A stretch of 64,000 nt of DNA from Chloroflexota bacterium (GTDB lineage Bacteria; Chloroflexota; Dormibacteria; Aeolococcales; Aeolococcaceae). Below, piece by piece: positions 31,115 through 39,731 of this stretch. How positions within the stretch are numbered: the stretch's first letter is position 1; the number at the start of each line of letters is the position of its first letter. The stretch covers positions 1 through 64,000 of the forward strand of contig VBIQ01000012.1 of NCBI GenBank assembly GCA_005880985.1. Reading direction: 5' to 3'. Under the pieces are notes generated by a model. The model searched no databases. It was not told where the DNA came from and was given only the letters and a program-made list of their open reading frames with translations. Position numbers and translations under genes: made by a program.

Positions 31115-32993
31115 CGCCTGGTTCCCGGGCACGCCGCGAGCGCCGGCGCCCGGCGGCGCCGAGCGCGGCCACGGTGGCGGCGGCGGCGACGACGGCCGGT
31201 CCGCTCGGCGAGGCGGGCTGCGCGGTGTTGGGAAGCGAGGCGGCGGCGGTCGACGCAGCGACCACGCCGGCGATCGAGCGTGCCATCCGCAAGGACAGCG
31301 CCATGATGGTGTTGGTGGGGTTGAAGCCACCCGAGGAGACGAAGACGGCGCCGTCGCCGACGAACACGTTGCTGACGTCGTGCAGGCGTCCGAAGGCGTC
31401 GGCGACGCTGCTGGCGGGGTCGTCGCCCATCCGGGCGGTGCCCATGATGTGGGCGGTGGTCGCCAGACCGTAGAGGGGACTGCCGGGCCCGCTCAGCTCG
31501 GCGAGCGTACCCACCGGGACATAGGTGCTCGCCCCGGGGATGATGCCGGGTGAGGCGTCGCAGATGGCGCGCAGCATCGGGCCGTAGTGCTCCGAGGCGA
31601 CCAGCTCGAAGCGGTGCGCGCTGTGGGTGATGCGGGGGATGGCGAACCCGTACACATCATGCAGCTGCGGATCGAGATCCACCCGGTTGTCGATCTGCGG
31701 CATGTCCTCGCCAACCATCGAGATCCCGGTAGCGTGGCGGCGGAGCGCCGACTGGCGCATGAGCTGCTTGTGCCCGCCTCCCCCGGCGGGGAAGGCGCTG
31801 GCGTAGATGCCGATCTCCTGTCCGTAGCCGAGGGTGCCGCCGGTCTCGCAGATGCCGCCCTTGACGTACGGCAGTCCCGCGGCCGCGGCTTCGGGCGGGC
31901 GGGCGGGACCGACGAAGTCGTCGATGGTCATCGTCGAGCTGGGACCGCGGGTGGCGTGGATCTCCTCGTTGAACAGGGCTCCGGCGAGGGTGAAGAAGTG
32001 GAACATCAGGTTGTGGCCGAGCTGGCCGGAGTGGTTGCCGATGCCGGCGGGATGGTCGGAGTTGGCGGAGAGCAGCAGCAGGCGGGCGGTCTCGATGGCC
32101 GAGGCCGCGAGGATGACGATATCGGCTCGCTCCGATCGGTGGTTGCCGTTCGCATCGAGGTAGGAGACGCCGGCGGCGCGATCCGCGGACGCCATGTCGA
32201 TCCGGTGCACGAAGCTGCGCGGGCGCAGCTCCGCGCCGGCGCGAATGGCGTCATGAAGAAAGGAGACCGCCGCCCCGCCGCGCGCGTTGATGGGGCAGCC
32301 GTAGCCGGAGCAGAAACCGCAGGAGTTGCAGCGGGGACGTCCCCCGTACGCCGTCGAGTTGACGGCCATCGGGAACGGGTAGGCGGTGTAGCCGAGCCTG
32401 GCCGCGCCGGCGCCGAGCAGCAGACCGGCATACATCGGCGGGTTGGGTGGCATGACGAACTGGTGCGCGCGCGGTGCCTGAGCCAGGGTGTGGGCCGGCA
32501 TCCTGCCGACATCACCCTGGACTCCCAGATGCCGCTCGACCTCGTCGTAGAACGGGGCGAGGTCGTCGTAGGTCAGCGGCCAGTCGGCGACGTTGGCGCC
32601 GGGCACGGGGCCGTACAGCGACAGTCCCTTGAAGTCCTGGCGCCAGAAGCGAGGCGTCTTGGCGTCCCAGTGGATGGTGCCGCCGCCGACCACGGTGGGA
32701 AGGTCGTTGACGTCGCCGACGAAGCTTCTCGCGACGCCGTTGTGGGCGTCCGACTGGCTGCGCAGACTGCGCGGCTCGAGCACCGGATCCTGGTCCTCGA
32801 AGGACCGTGATTCCTTGAGGATGTCGTTGCCGAATAGCGACCCGATCGGTCCCGGCCCGCCGAGTCCGGGAAGCAGATTGCGACCCTTCTCGAAGACGAC
32901 GACGGGATGACCGGCGGTGGCGAGCGCCCACGCGGCCACGCTGCCACCCGCACCCGAGCCGACGATGATGACCGAGGGCTTCGCCATCGCCAT
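31107..32993 (-). CDS. GMC-family FAD oxidoreductase
   Basis: A 628-residue flavoprotein of the glucose-methanol-choline oxidoreductase family. FAD motif IIVGSGAGGSVAAWALATAG at the start; NSCGFCSGYGCPINARGG near residue 220 supplies Cys residues; ILAASAIETARLLLLSAN is the second GMC signature; the C-terminal catalytic region has THIMGTARMGDDP and SGGFNPTNTIMAL. An unusual tail of hydrophobic Ala/Val then RRRSRRAREPGDD could be a membrane anchor. The TGATG overlap with the preceding gluconate-dehydrogenase-like gene fits a two-subunit dehydrogenase. Confidence 0.93.
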   Translation of the reverse strand: MAMAKPSVIIVGSGAGGSVAAWALATAGHPVVVFEKGRNLLPGLGGPGPIGSLFGNDILKESRSFEDQDPVLEPRSLRSQSDAHNGVARSFVGDVNDLPTVVGGGTIHWDAKTPRFWRQDFKGLSLYGPVPGANVADWPLTYDDLAPFYDEVERHLGVQGDVGRMPAHTLAQAPRAHQFVMPPNPPMYAGLLLGAGAARLGYTAYPFPMAVNSTAYGGRPRCNSCGFCSGYGCPINARGGAAVSFLHDAIRAGAELRPRSFVHRIDMASADRAAGVSYLDANGNHRSERADIVILAASAIETARLLLLSANSDHPAGIGNHSGQLGHNLMFHFFTLAGALFNEEIHATRGPSSTMTIDDFVGPARPPEAAAAGLPYVKGGICETGGTLGYGQEIGIYASAFPAGGGGHKQLMRQSALRRHATGISMVGEDMPQIDNRVDLDPQLHDVYGFAIPRITHSAHRFELVASEHYGPMLRAICDASPGIIPGASTYVPVGTLAELSGPGSPLYGLATTAHIMGTARMGDDPASSVADAFGRLHDVSNVFVGDGAVFVSSGGFNPTNTIMALSLRMARSIAGVVAASTAAASLPNTAQPASPSGPAVVAAAATVAALGAAGRRRSRRAREPGDD

Positions 32994-33880
32994 CAGCCCC
33001 GATTGAACCCGGCGAGCGCGAGCCAGGGTCGCTCGCGTGAGGCGGGCCGGCCGCGCATGCTCGCGAAGAACCGGATCGCGTCGCGACCGGCTGCGGTGCC
33101 GAGGATGGAACCACCGCTGGCCGGCTGGCTCACCTCGGCGTCGGTCCATCCCCGCGGCTGAACGTCGCCCTCGAAGTGGGTGTACTGCCAGCCGGCCAAG
33201 CCATGGTTGCCGCCGTACTCGGGCGGGCCGTACATCGCGTCGAGGGTCTGCGCCAGGGCGGTGGCCACGAAGGTGTTGAGCGAGTCGCCGGGATTGTTCG
33301 CCGCCTCGAGCAGAATGGCGTCCTGCTGGGCACCGCTCACGGCGGCGAACCCGGCCCCGTACGCGGATTGCGAGCGGCGGTCGAGCTCGGCGAGTCCGCT
33401 GACATAGATCGCCTGCAGTCCCTGCACCGGTCCCGCGAACTCCCGCTCCGGGATTCCCTTGGAACCCTCGATGCGGATCCGCCAGCCCAGCGCGGCATGG
33501 GCGTCGAGGGGGACGAAGTCGGCGAAGTCGTCGTGGCCGGCGCCGGCGCGGTTGGAGAACGGACCGCCGGCATGGATCATCGGGGGGTCGAAGCTGAAGG
33601 CGTTGAGAAGAATGTCGACCGCCTCGGCGCAGTGCCCCTCGCGCGCTCCCGGGTCGGTCTCCGGAGGGCTGTTGAGCGGTCCCGGCTGATCGAGCGGTCC
33701 GGGAATGAACCGATAGGTGACGGCGCGAAGGGTGTCCAGCTGATGGGCGTCGAGGAAATGCCCCGGGGCTCCCGAGCTCGCCGACGCGGTGATCAACTCC
33801 AGCAGCCGGGTGCGCGGCATCACCGCCAGCAGGCCCAGCGCGCCGGCGCCCTGCAGGAAGCTGCGACGGCCTATCGCCAT
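32993..33880 (-). CDS. Tat-exported gluconate 2-dehydrogenase subunit 3-like protein
   Basis: A 295-residue protein. The N-terminus GRRSFLQGAGALGLLAV is a twin-arginine signal with the RRSFL motif. The remainder has the gluconate 2-dehydrogenase subunit 3 pattern: DAHQLDTLRAVTYRFIPGP near residue 45 and later QYTHFEGDVQPRGWTDAEVS. Subunit 3 assists export and assembly of the GMC catalytic subunit. It is immediately followed by the GMC gene (TGATG). The usual third partner, a multiheme cytochrome c, is not present in the window. Confidence 0.85.
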   Translation of the reverse strand: MAIGRRSFLQGAGALGLLAVMPRTRLLELITASASSGAPGHFLDAHQLDTLRAVTYRFIPGPLDQPGPLNSPPETDPGAREGHCAEAVDILLNAFSFDPPMIHAGGPFSNRAGAGHDDFADFVPLDAHAALGWRIRIEGSKGIPEREFAGPVQGLQAIYVSGLAELDRRSQSAYGAGFAAVSGAQQDAILLEAANNPGDSLNTFVATALAQTLDAMYGPPEYGGNHGLAGWQYTHFEGDVQPRGWTDAEVSQPASGGSILGTAAGRDAIRFFASMRGRPASRERPWLALAGFNRG

Positions 33881-33930
33881 CGGCTGCTGACGCTCATCGA
33901 CTTCCCTTCCAGCCCCGCAGGGTAGTGCAT

Positions 33931-35163
33931 ATGATGGCGCCGATGCTGGCGCTCAACTACCACCCGAGCATCCCGCGCATCGTCAGCACCAAGCTGCTGG
34001 GAGCGATACGGCCTCAGCTCTACACCGGGGCGCTGTCGCCGCTGCGGCTCGAAGAGCTGCCCGACCCGCGCCCAGTTCGTGACGACTGGGTCGTCATCCA
34101 GACCCGTCTGTGCGGGATCTGCGGCAGCGACTACAAGCAGATCTTCCTCGACGGCGCCCTCGACAATCCGCTGACCGCCGTCATCTCGTTCCCGCACGTT
34201 CTCGGCCACGAGATCGTCGGCGAGATCATCCAAGCGGGACCACGCTCCGGACGCGACGCCGGTGAGCGTGTCGCGGTCAACGCCTGGCTGAGCTGCGGCC
34301 CGCGCGGCATCGAACCGCCCTGCTCCGCCTGCCAGGACGGGCAGTACCAGCTGTGCCGCAACTTTCGACGGGGCGTTCTGCCGCCGAGCATCCACCTCGG
34401 CAACTGCTCGGGTGCCAATGGCGGTTTCGCCCAGCGCGTCGCCGTGCACACCTCGCAGGCGCTGCGCCTTCCCGACGCGGTCACCTGGGATGCGGCGGTG
34501 CTCGCCGATCCCTTCAGCGTGGCGCTCCACAGCGTGTGGCTGTGCCCTCCCACCGACTCCGCCCTCGTCTACGGCTGCGGCACCCTGGGGTTGCTGACGG
34601 TGGCCATCCTCCGGCACCGCTATCCCGAGGTGAAGCTGATCGCCGTGGCGCGCCACCCTCATCAGCGACGGATGGCCGCCGAGCTCGGCGCCCACCTCGT
34701 GCTCGACTCCGCCGACACCACCGCCGTGATCTCGCGCACCGTCGAGGATCAGGGGGGTGAGCTCTTCAAGCCCTGGCGTGGGCTTCCCTGGTCGCTGGAC
34801 GGGGTGAGCGTCGTCTACGACACCGTGGGGCTGCCGGAGACGATGGAGGTGAGCCTTCGCCTGGTCAGAGCCCGCGGCAGCATCGTCGTCGTCGGGGTCG
34901 AGCCACCACGGCGTTTCGAGTGGACGCCGCTCTACTTCAAGGAGGCGGTGGTGGTGGGGTCGAACGCCTTCAGCGTCGAGACCAACCCCGCCGGAGGCGG
35001 CCGCAAGCACGCCATGGAGCACTACTTCGACTTTCTCGCCGAGGGGTTCGACGCGACCCGCATCATCACCCACCGCTTCCCGCTCACCGAGTACCGCCAG
35101 GCCTTCATCGCCTGTCGCGATCAAGCCGGGCACGGCGCGATCAAGGTCATCTTCGAGCCTTAG
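33931..35163 (+). CDS. Zinc-dependent medium-chain alcohol dehydrogenase
   Basis: A 410-residue MDR-family dehydrogenase. CGICGSDYKQIF supplies the catalytic zinc Cys and Asp, GHEIVGEI the conserved His-Glu, and the structural zinc loop is altered: CGPRGIEPPCSACQDGQYQLC. The cofactor motif is YGCGTLGLLTVAILRHR, a GxGxxG variant. The late section VVGVEPPRRFEWTPLYFKE is typical of threonine/sorbitol-dehydrogenase-like enzymes. AGGG 8 bases before ATG 33931 favours that start over GTG 33925 and ATG 33934. It is divergent from the GMC operon and may act in the same pathway. Confidence 0.88.
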   Translation: MMAPMLALNYHPSIPRIVSTKLLGAIRPQLYTGALSPLRLEELPDPRPVRDDWVVIQTRLCGICGSDYKQIFLDGALDNPLTAVISFPHVLGHEIVGEIIQAGPRSGRDAGERVAVNAWLSCGPRGIEPPCSACQDGQYQLCRNFRRGVLPPSIHLGNCSGANGGFAQRVAVHTSQALRLPDAVTWDAAVLADPFSVALHSVWLCPPTDSALVYGCGTLGLLTVAILRHRYPEVKLIAVARHPHQRRMAAELGAHLVLDSADTTAVISRTVEDQGGELFKPWRGLPWSLDGVSVVYDTVGLPETMEVSLRLVRARGSIVVVGVEPPRRFEWTPLYFKEAVVVGSNAFSVETNPAGGGRKHAMEHYFDFLAEGFDATRIITHRFPLTEYRQAFIACRDQAGHGAIKVIFEP

Positions 35164-35169
35164 TGCCCT

Positions 35170-35190
35170 GTCACGCGGTGACCCGTTTAT
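35170..35190 (+). terminator. Short hairpin with T-rich end after the alcohol dehydrogenase
   Basis: GTCAC-GCG-GTGAC (35170-35182) followed by CCGTTTATT, between two convergent stop codons. The stem is only 5 bp, so this is a weak candidate terminator. Confidence 0.3.
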
Positions 35191-36215
35191 TGCGGGGCGG
35201 CCGGCACCGCCCAGATGTCGGTGCCAAAGGGTGTGACTCCCGGATCGCACGCGTGCCGCAGGCAGCTCAACCTGAAGATGTCCTCGACGGTGAGCAGCAC
35301 CGAATGGTGGTTGTAGGGGACGGTCGACACCGCGCCGTGGCGCACGAACGGACCGAGCACGACTGTGGCGATGTGGCCCCCGCCGGCGCCGGTGCTGGTG
35401 AAGTCTGTGCTGCAGCAGCCCTGGCTGGCGGTCGCCCCCTCGCCCTCGTCGAAGGTGACGATGACCACACCGAAGTGGGCGTTGGCGTAGGCGAGGATCG
35501 GTGGCAGGTTCTGGGACAGCCAGTGATCGGCCTCGGGCAGGCCCCCGGGATTGTCGGTGTACGGTGGGAAGCACGGTTGGTCGTGGCCGTCATGGCAGGT
35601 GTCCGGAGTGATGAAGGAGAAGTTGGGGACCGAGCCGCTGCTCATGTCGGCGCTGAGCTGCGTATAGGGAACGACGTGCGCTTGGCAACGCGACGACGCC
35701 GCTGGGCCGACGATGTCCTCGAAATAGTTGAAGGGGTTGTGGCGGTCGGCGTACGGCGACTGGAAGGGGTCGGGCAGCTGCTCGACCCCGTGCGTGCAGG
35801 GGGCCGGCATGCTGTCCATGTACCCCTTCCAGCTGAGCCCGGCGGCCTCCAGCTGGTCGGCAAGGTTGCTGTCGGCTCCCGGCTGGTAGACGCAGTTGTA
35901 GACGAAGCAGTCGTTGGAGGTGTTGGGGTTCTGCTGGTAGCCGCTGATCAGGGCGATGTAGTTGGGCAGGCTGGCGTGGCCGATGCCGTATGAGCGGTCG
36001 AGCCGCACCCCCTGCGCGGTGAGCGAGTTGAGGTACGGCGCCGCGGTGCTGCCCCCGGGGCCGAAGACCGCCTCATAGGGCTGGTTCTCGAGCAGGATCT
36101 CGAAGACGTGGACCGGCGAGCCGGAGGCGGCGTGCGCGCCCGGAGGAGCGATGCCGGCGAGCGGGGCGAGGCCCATCAACGCCGCCGCACCCAGGAGCCG
36201 AAGCCGTCCCCGCAT
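35187..36215 (-). CDS. Secreted phosphoesterase (acid phosphatase/phospholipase C-like)
   Basis: A 342-residue exported enzyme of the phosphoesterase family related to AcpA and phospholipase C. A signal peptide (LLGAAALMGLAPLAGIAPPG) is followed by ENQPYEAVFG (metal and substrate motif), SYGIGHASLPNYIALISG, FITPDTCHDGHDQPC and VTFDEGEG, the metal-binding blocks in the family order. Several Cys pairs suggest disulfides. Multiple GGAGGAAGGAG-type sites precede ATG 36215. It should release phosphate from esters outside the cell. Confidence 0.88.
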   Translation of the reverse strand: MRGRLRLLGAAALMGLAPLAGIAPPGAHAASGSPVHVFEILLENQPYEAVFGPGGSTAAPYLNSLTAQGVRLDRSYGIGHASLPNYIALISGYQQNPNTSNDCFVYNCVYQPGADSNLADQLEAAGLSWKGYMDSMPAPCTHGVEQLPDPFQSPYADRHNPFNYFEDIVGPAASSRCQAHVVPYTQLSADMSSGSVPNFSFITPDTCHDGHDQPCFPPYTDNPGGLPEADHWLSQNLPPILAYANAHFGVVIVTFDEGEGATASQGCCSTDFTSTGAGGGHIATVVLGPFVRHGAVSTVPYNHHSVLLTVEDIFRLSCLRHACDPGVTPFGTDIWAVPAAPQ

Positions 36216-36421
36216 CTCCTTCCTCCTCGAGTGGTCCTGCAGAACAGACCGCTGAAGGGGTGCCGATCTTGCGCGGGAACCCTTGTCGGAGCTGCGCCGC
36301 GAGTCCGGGAGCGGCCTGGCCTCCCCCGGCGGGTTAGGACCGCGCGGAGTTTGACCCCCACCCGGCGGCGCCGTCATGATGGCGGGCCGCCACGCGACCG
36401 ACGAGGTTTGAGGAAGGACAC

Positions 36422-37162
36422 ATGGCAGACGCCCAGGTCGTCAAGCGGCCGGCCCCGGGAACGACCGAGGCCGCCATTCTCGCCAGGGATCTCGCTGTCG
36501 AGGCGATCGGGACCTTTGCCCTCATCTTCATCGGCGCCGGCAGCATCATCGCCACCGGCGGCAAGGACCTGGTCGCGATCGCGTTCGCGCACGGCCTGGC
36601 CATCGCCCTGATGGTCGCCGCCACCGGCCACTTCTCGGGAGGCGCCTTCAACCCCGCCGTGGCCCTCGCCCTCGCCCTGGCCAGGAAGCTGTCGCTGTTC
36701 AAGACCATCGGCTACGTGGCGGCTCAGCTGGTCGGCGCGGTGATCGCCGCCATGCTCCTCAAGGCGGTGTTCCCCAGCTCGCTCACCGACCAGGTCGGGC
36801 TGGGAACCCCCGCGGTAGGCGGGCCCTTCAGCGCCGGCCAGGCGTTCCTCGCCGAGATCATCACCACCTTCTTCCTGGCGTACGTCATCTTCGGTGTGGC
36901 CATCGACAAGCGTGGCGCCACCACCATCGCTGCGCTGGCGATCGGCCTCTGCATCACCATGGACATCCTGGCCACGGGAGCGGTGTCGGGTGCCGCGATG
37001 AACCCGGCGCGCTGGTTCGGTCCTGCCCTGGTCCAGAACGCCTTCGCAAATCCGTGGGTGTGGATCCTGGGCCCGGCGATCGGCGCCGCCATCGCCGCGG
37101 TCGTGTACTTCTACGGGTACATGCAGGGTCGCGAGCCCGAGGAGCGTCAGCGCTCGTCGTAG
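36422..37162 (+). CDS. Aquaporin/MIP-family channel
   Basis: A 246-residue membrane channel with six helices and two NPA half-helices: GGAFNPAVALALALA near residue 77 and GAAMNPARWFGPAL near 190. The N-terminal 25 residues are hydrophilic. The residues around the second NPA (NPAR followed by bulky WFGP) favour water over glycerol selectivity, but this is not decisive. GAGGAAGGACAC precedes the ATG. Its last 16 bases overlap the convergent HemD-like gene. Confidence 0.92.
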   Translation: MADAQVVKRPAPGTTEAAILARDLAVEAIGTFALIFIGAGSIIATGGKDLVAIAFAHGLAIALMVAATGHFSGGAFNPAVALALALARKLSLFKTIGYVAAQLVGAVIAAMLLKAVFPSSLTDQVGLGTPAVGGPFSAGQAFLAEIITTFFLAYVIFGVAIDKRGATTIAALAIGLCITMDILATGAVSGAAMNPARWFGPALVQNAFANPWVWILGPAIGAAIAAVVYFYGYMQGREPEERQRSS

Positions 37163-37983
37163 GGGAGACCCCGCCCGGCGGTGTGCTCGCTCAGGGCGTC
37201 GACCAGCGGCACCATCTTGGGGCGTTCGGGCTGCACGTCCACCTCGACGCCGTGGCGATGGAGCGCCGCAGCGCTCACCGGTCCCACGGCGGCGACGACC
37301 ACACCTTCGTTCAACCACCGTGCCAGGTGGTCGCCGGCACCCTCCGCCTCGGCAACCCGGAAGAGATTGTCGACCTGCGAGGCGCTGGTGACCATCAGGT
37401 CGTCCACCCGTCCCGCCTCGAGCTCGGCGAGCAGGTGGAGAATCGGCTGCACGTCGGCGGGCAGTCCCCACCCGTAGGTGCTCACCGCGACGAGCTCGGC
37501 CCCACGCCGTCGCAGCTCCTGGTGCAGCACCGCGTTCTCGGCGCCGTACTCGACCAGCAACGCGATCCGGCCGGACAGGTCGGAGTCGAGGAGCTCGACC
37601 ACCTCATCGGTGGTGTGTGGGTCACGGGTACGGCGGTCGACCCGGATGCCATTCTGCAGGAGAACCGCGAGCGGCTTGGGGCCGCGCTCCACCACCACCG
37701 CGGCGGCGAGTCGCTCGCGGATGGCATCAGCGCATCCGGCCTGCCCGGCGGCGTCAAGGAAGGCGGCCGCGCCCACGCCGGTCTGAAAGACGGCGACGTC
37801 GAGGCGGCGAGCGGCGATCTCGCGCAGGGCGCCGTGCAGGATGTCGCGATCGTCGACCGGCACCTCCCGCAGGCAGGGCGCCAGCAGTGGCGTCCCACCC
37901 CGCCGGCGGACCAGCTCGGCGATCTCGACGCGCCGGCGGGTCTCGAGCAGGGCGACGGTCCGTCCCGCCAGTGGCTCGCTCAC
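37147..37983 (-). CDS. Uroporphyrinogen-III synthase-like protein
   Basis: A 278-residue HemD-family protein. HemD closes and inverts ring D of hydroxymethylbilane. Conserved features are the N-terminal GRTVALLETRR, FQTGVGAAAFL, the interdomain ELVAVSTYGWGLP, DDLMVTSASQVDNLFRVAEA and VAAVGPVSAAALHRHGVEVD. It is isolated from other haem genes, so it may be a paralogue with a different role. GTG 37983 is the likely start; a TTG at 38031 is in frame. The 3' end overlaps the aquaporin gene. Confidence 0.8.
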   Translation of the reverse strand: MSEPLAGRTVALLETRRRVEIAELVRRRGGTPLLAPCLREVPVDDRDILHGALREIAARRLDVAVFQTGVGAAAFLDAAGQAGCADAIRERLAAAVVVERGPKPLAVLLQNGIRVDRRTRDPHTTDEVVELLDSDLSGRIALLVEYGAENAVLHQELRRRGAELVAVSTYGWGLPADVQPILHLLAELEAGRVDDLMVTSASQVDNLFRVAEAEGAGDHLARWLNEGVVVAAVGPVSAAALHRHGVEVDVQPERPKMVPLVDALSEHTAGRGLPYDER

Positions 37984-38041
37984 GCCACCATGATGCCGGA
38001 CGGCCCCGGCGAAGCGGGTTTCATCACGCAACCCTTCTTGC

Positions 38042-38047
38042 TAGACT
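38042..38047 (+). promoter_or_regulatory. Candidate -10 box for the HxlR gene (leaderless)
   Basis: TAGACT is 6 bases before ATG 38054. TTTCAT lies 17 bases further upstream as a weak -35. Confidence 0.4.
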
Positions 38048-38053
38048 GCGGCG

Positions 38054-38548
38054 ATGCGACGGACGTCGTTCGCCGGCATGCAGTGCTCGATCGCCCGCAC
38101 CCTCGAGGTGGTGGGCGAGTGGTGGACCATGCTGATCATCCGCGACGCCTTCTCCGGGGTGCGCCGCTTCGACGACTTCCAGCGCAGTCTCGGCATCGCC
38201 CGCAACGTGCTGGCCGGCCGGCTGCAGACCCTGGTCGACCACGACATCCTCGAGCGGCGGCGGTACCAGGAGCGCCCCGACCGCTTCGAATACCGGCTGA
38301 CGCCGCGCGGACGCGACCTCTACCCGGTGATCGTCGGGCTGCTCGGCTGGGGCGACCGCTGGGCCACCGACAGCGATCCCGCGCCTCCGGTGGTGCTGAC
38401 CCACGCCTCCTGCGGTCATGATGTCGTGCCGGAGTTGACGTGCCCGGCGTGCCACCAGGCGATCGCCCCCCAGGCGATGCGCTGGCGCTACGCGGAGCAC
38501 GTCCCCACTGAGCACCGGCTGGGACATCGAGGAGTGGCCACGAGATGA
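38054..38548 (+). CDS. HxlR-family transcriptional regulator
   Basis: A 164-residue winged-helix regulator. The HxlR start CSIARTLEVVGEWWTMLIIR is complete, followed by FDDFQRSLGIARNVLAGRLQ (recognition helix) and the wing RPDRFEYRLTPRGRDLYPVI. An added C-terminal section CGHDVVPELTCPACHQAIAP has Cys pairs and could bind zinc, which is unusual but known in some homologues. The stop overlaps the start of the oxidoreductase gene (ATGA); it likely controls that gene in response to an electrophile. Confidence 0.9.
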   Translation: MRRTSFAGMQCSIARTLEVVGEWWTMLIIRDAFSGVRRFDDFQRSLGIARNVLAGRLQTLVDHDILERRRYQERPDRFEYRLTPRGRDLYPVIVGLLGWGDRWATDSDPAPPVVLTHASCGHDVVPELTCPACHQAIAPQAMRWRYAEHVPTEHRLGHRGVATR

Positions 38549-39570
38549 CGACATCCATTTCCGGCACCGTCAACCGCCAGTGCCGGCTCGCCGCCCGCCC
38601 CGTCGGAATGGCAGATCCCGGCTGCTGGACCTACACCGACGAGCCGCTTCGGGAGCCGAACGACGGTGAGATGCTGGTGCGGGTGCGCTACATCTCGCTC
38701 GACCCCGCCATGCGAGGCTGGATGAACGACAGCCGTTCGTACGTGCCGCCGGTCGGGATCGGCGAGGTGATGCGGGCCGGGGCGGTGGGGGAGGTGATCG
38801 CGTCGCGGCATCCGGGCTTCGCCGCCGGCGAGCACGTGCTCGGCATCTTCGGTGTCCAGGAATACGCCTACTCCGACGGCAGCGGGGTCACCAAGGTCGA
38901 CCCGGCGGTCGCTCCCCTCCCCGTCTACCTCGGCGCTCTGGGAATGCCGGGGTTGACCGCCTACTTCGGGCTGCTCGAAGTGGGGCAGGCGAAGGCCGGT
39001 GACACGGTGGTGGTGTCGGGGGCCGCCGGTGCGGTGGGCTCGGTGGCGGGACAGATTGCCAGGATCATCGGCTGCCGCGTGGTCGGCATCGCCGGCGGCG
39101 AGCGCAAGTGCCGCTACCTGGTTGACGAGCTTGGTTTCGACGCCGCCATCGACTACAAGAACGAGGACGTCGCCGCCGCTCTGCGGGAGAGGTGCCCGAA
39201 CCGCGTCGACGTCTACTTCGACAACGTGGGCGGTGAGATCCTCGACGCCGTGCTGACCAGGCTGGCGCGGGGCGCGCGGGTGGTCATCTCCGGAGCGATC
39301 TCGCAGTACAACAACTCCGGTCCGATGCGGGGGCCGTCCAACTACATGGCGCTGCTCGTCGAGCGCGCCAGCATGCGTGGGTTCCTCGTCTTCGACTACG
39401 CGGATCGCTACGGCGAGGCCATTCGCGAGATGGCAGGGTGGCTCACCGGCGGCAAGCTCAAGTCTCGGGAGCACATCGTCGAGGGACTGGAGACCTTCCC
39501 CGACACCTTCCTCAAGCTGTTCACCGGCGAGAACACCGGCAAGCTGGTGCTCAAGGTCGCCGACGCGTGA
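38545..39570 (+). CDS. NADP-dependent MDR oxidoreductase (CurA/leukotriene B4 reductase-like)
   Basis: A 341-residue zinc-free medium-chain reductase acting on conjugated double bonds. Signature parts: YISLDPAMRGWM near residue 50, TAYFGLLEVGQAKAGDTVVV, the nucleotide motif SGAAGAVGSVAGQIARIIGC, DAAIDYKNEDV and VYFDNVGGEILDAVL. The N-terminal catalytic Cys/His zinc ligands of classical ADHs are missing, as expected. It is coupled to the HxlR regulator, which suggests a detoxification role for enones or related electrophiles. Confidence 0.93.
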   Translation: MTTSISGTVNRQCRLAARPVGMADPGCWTYTDEPLREPNDGEMLVRVRYISLDPAMRGWMNDSRSYVPPVGIGEVMRAGAVGEVIASRHPGFAAGEHVLGIFGVQEYAYSDGSGVTKVDPAVAPLPVYLGALGMPGLTAYFGLLEVGQAKAGDTVVVSGAAGAVGSVAGQIARIIGCRVVGIAGGERKCRYLVDELGFDAAIDYKNEDVAAALRERCPNRVDVYFDNVGGEILDAVLTRLARGARVVISGAISQYNNSGPMRGPSNYMALLVERASMRGFLVFDYADRYGEAIREMAGWLTGGKLKSREHIVEGLETFPDTFLKLFTGENTGKLVLKVADA

Positions 39571-39731
39571 CCCGCCGCGGCACCGGCCGGGTCCGCGCTC
39601 GTACCATCCGGCCGCTGCAACGCGCGCTGCTCAGTGCGTTGATGAGCGTGGTGGTCGTCGTCCTGGAGCGCCGGCTGCGGCGGATGTTCGCAGGAGGTGG
39701 ACATCAGGGAGGCGTTACTCCCGGCCGGTGA
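39567..39731 (+). CDS. Possible small single-helix membrane protein
   Basis: A 54-codon frame starting at GTG 39567, which overlaps the reductase stop in GTGA. It encodes a basic N-terminus, a hydrophobic stretch RALLSALMSVVVVVLERRLR and a Gly-rich end. The coupling and the membrane-type pattern support a real gene; absence of a recognised family and a 17-base overlap with the convergent kinase gene leave doubt. Confidence 0.35.
   Translation: MTRRGTGRVRARTIRPLQRALLSALMSVVVVVLERRLRRMFAGGGHQGGVTPGR

Noticed and set aside
33871-35574. 567-codon minus-strand open frame
   Set aside because: Lies opposite the zinc alcohol dehydrogenase and has no recognisable domain.
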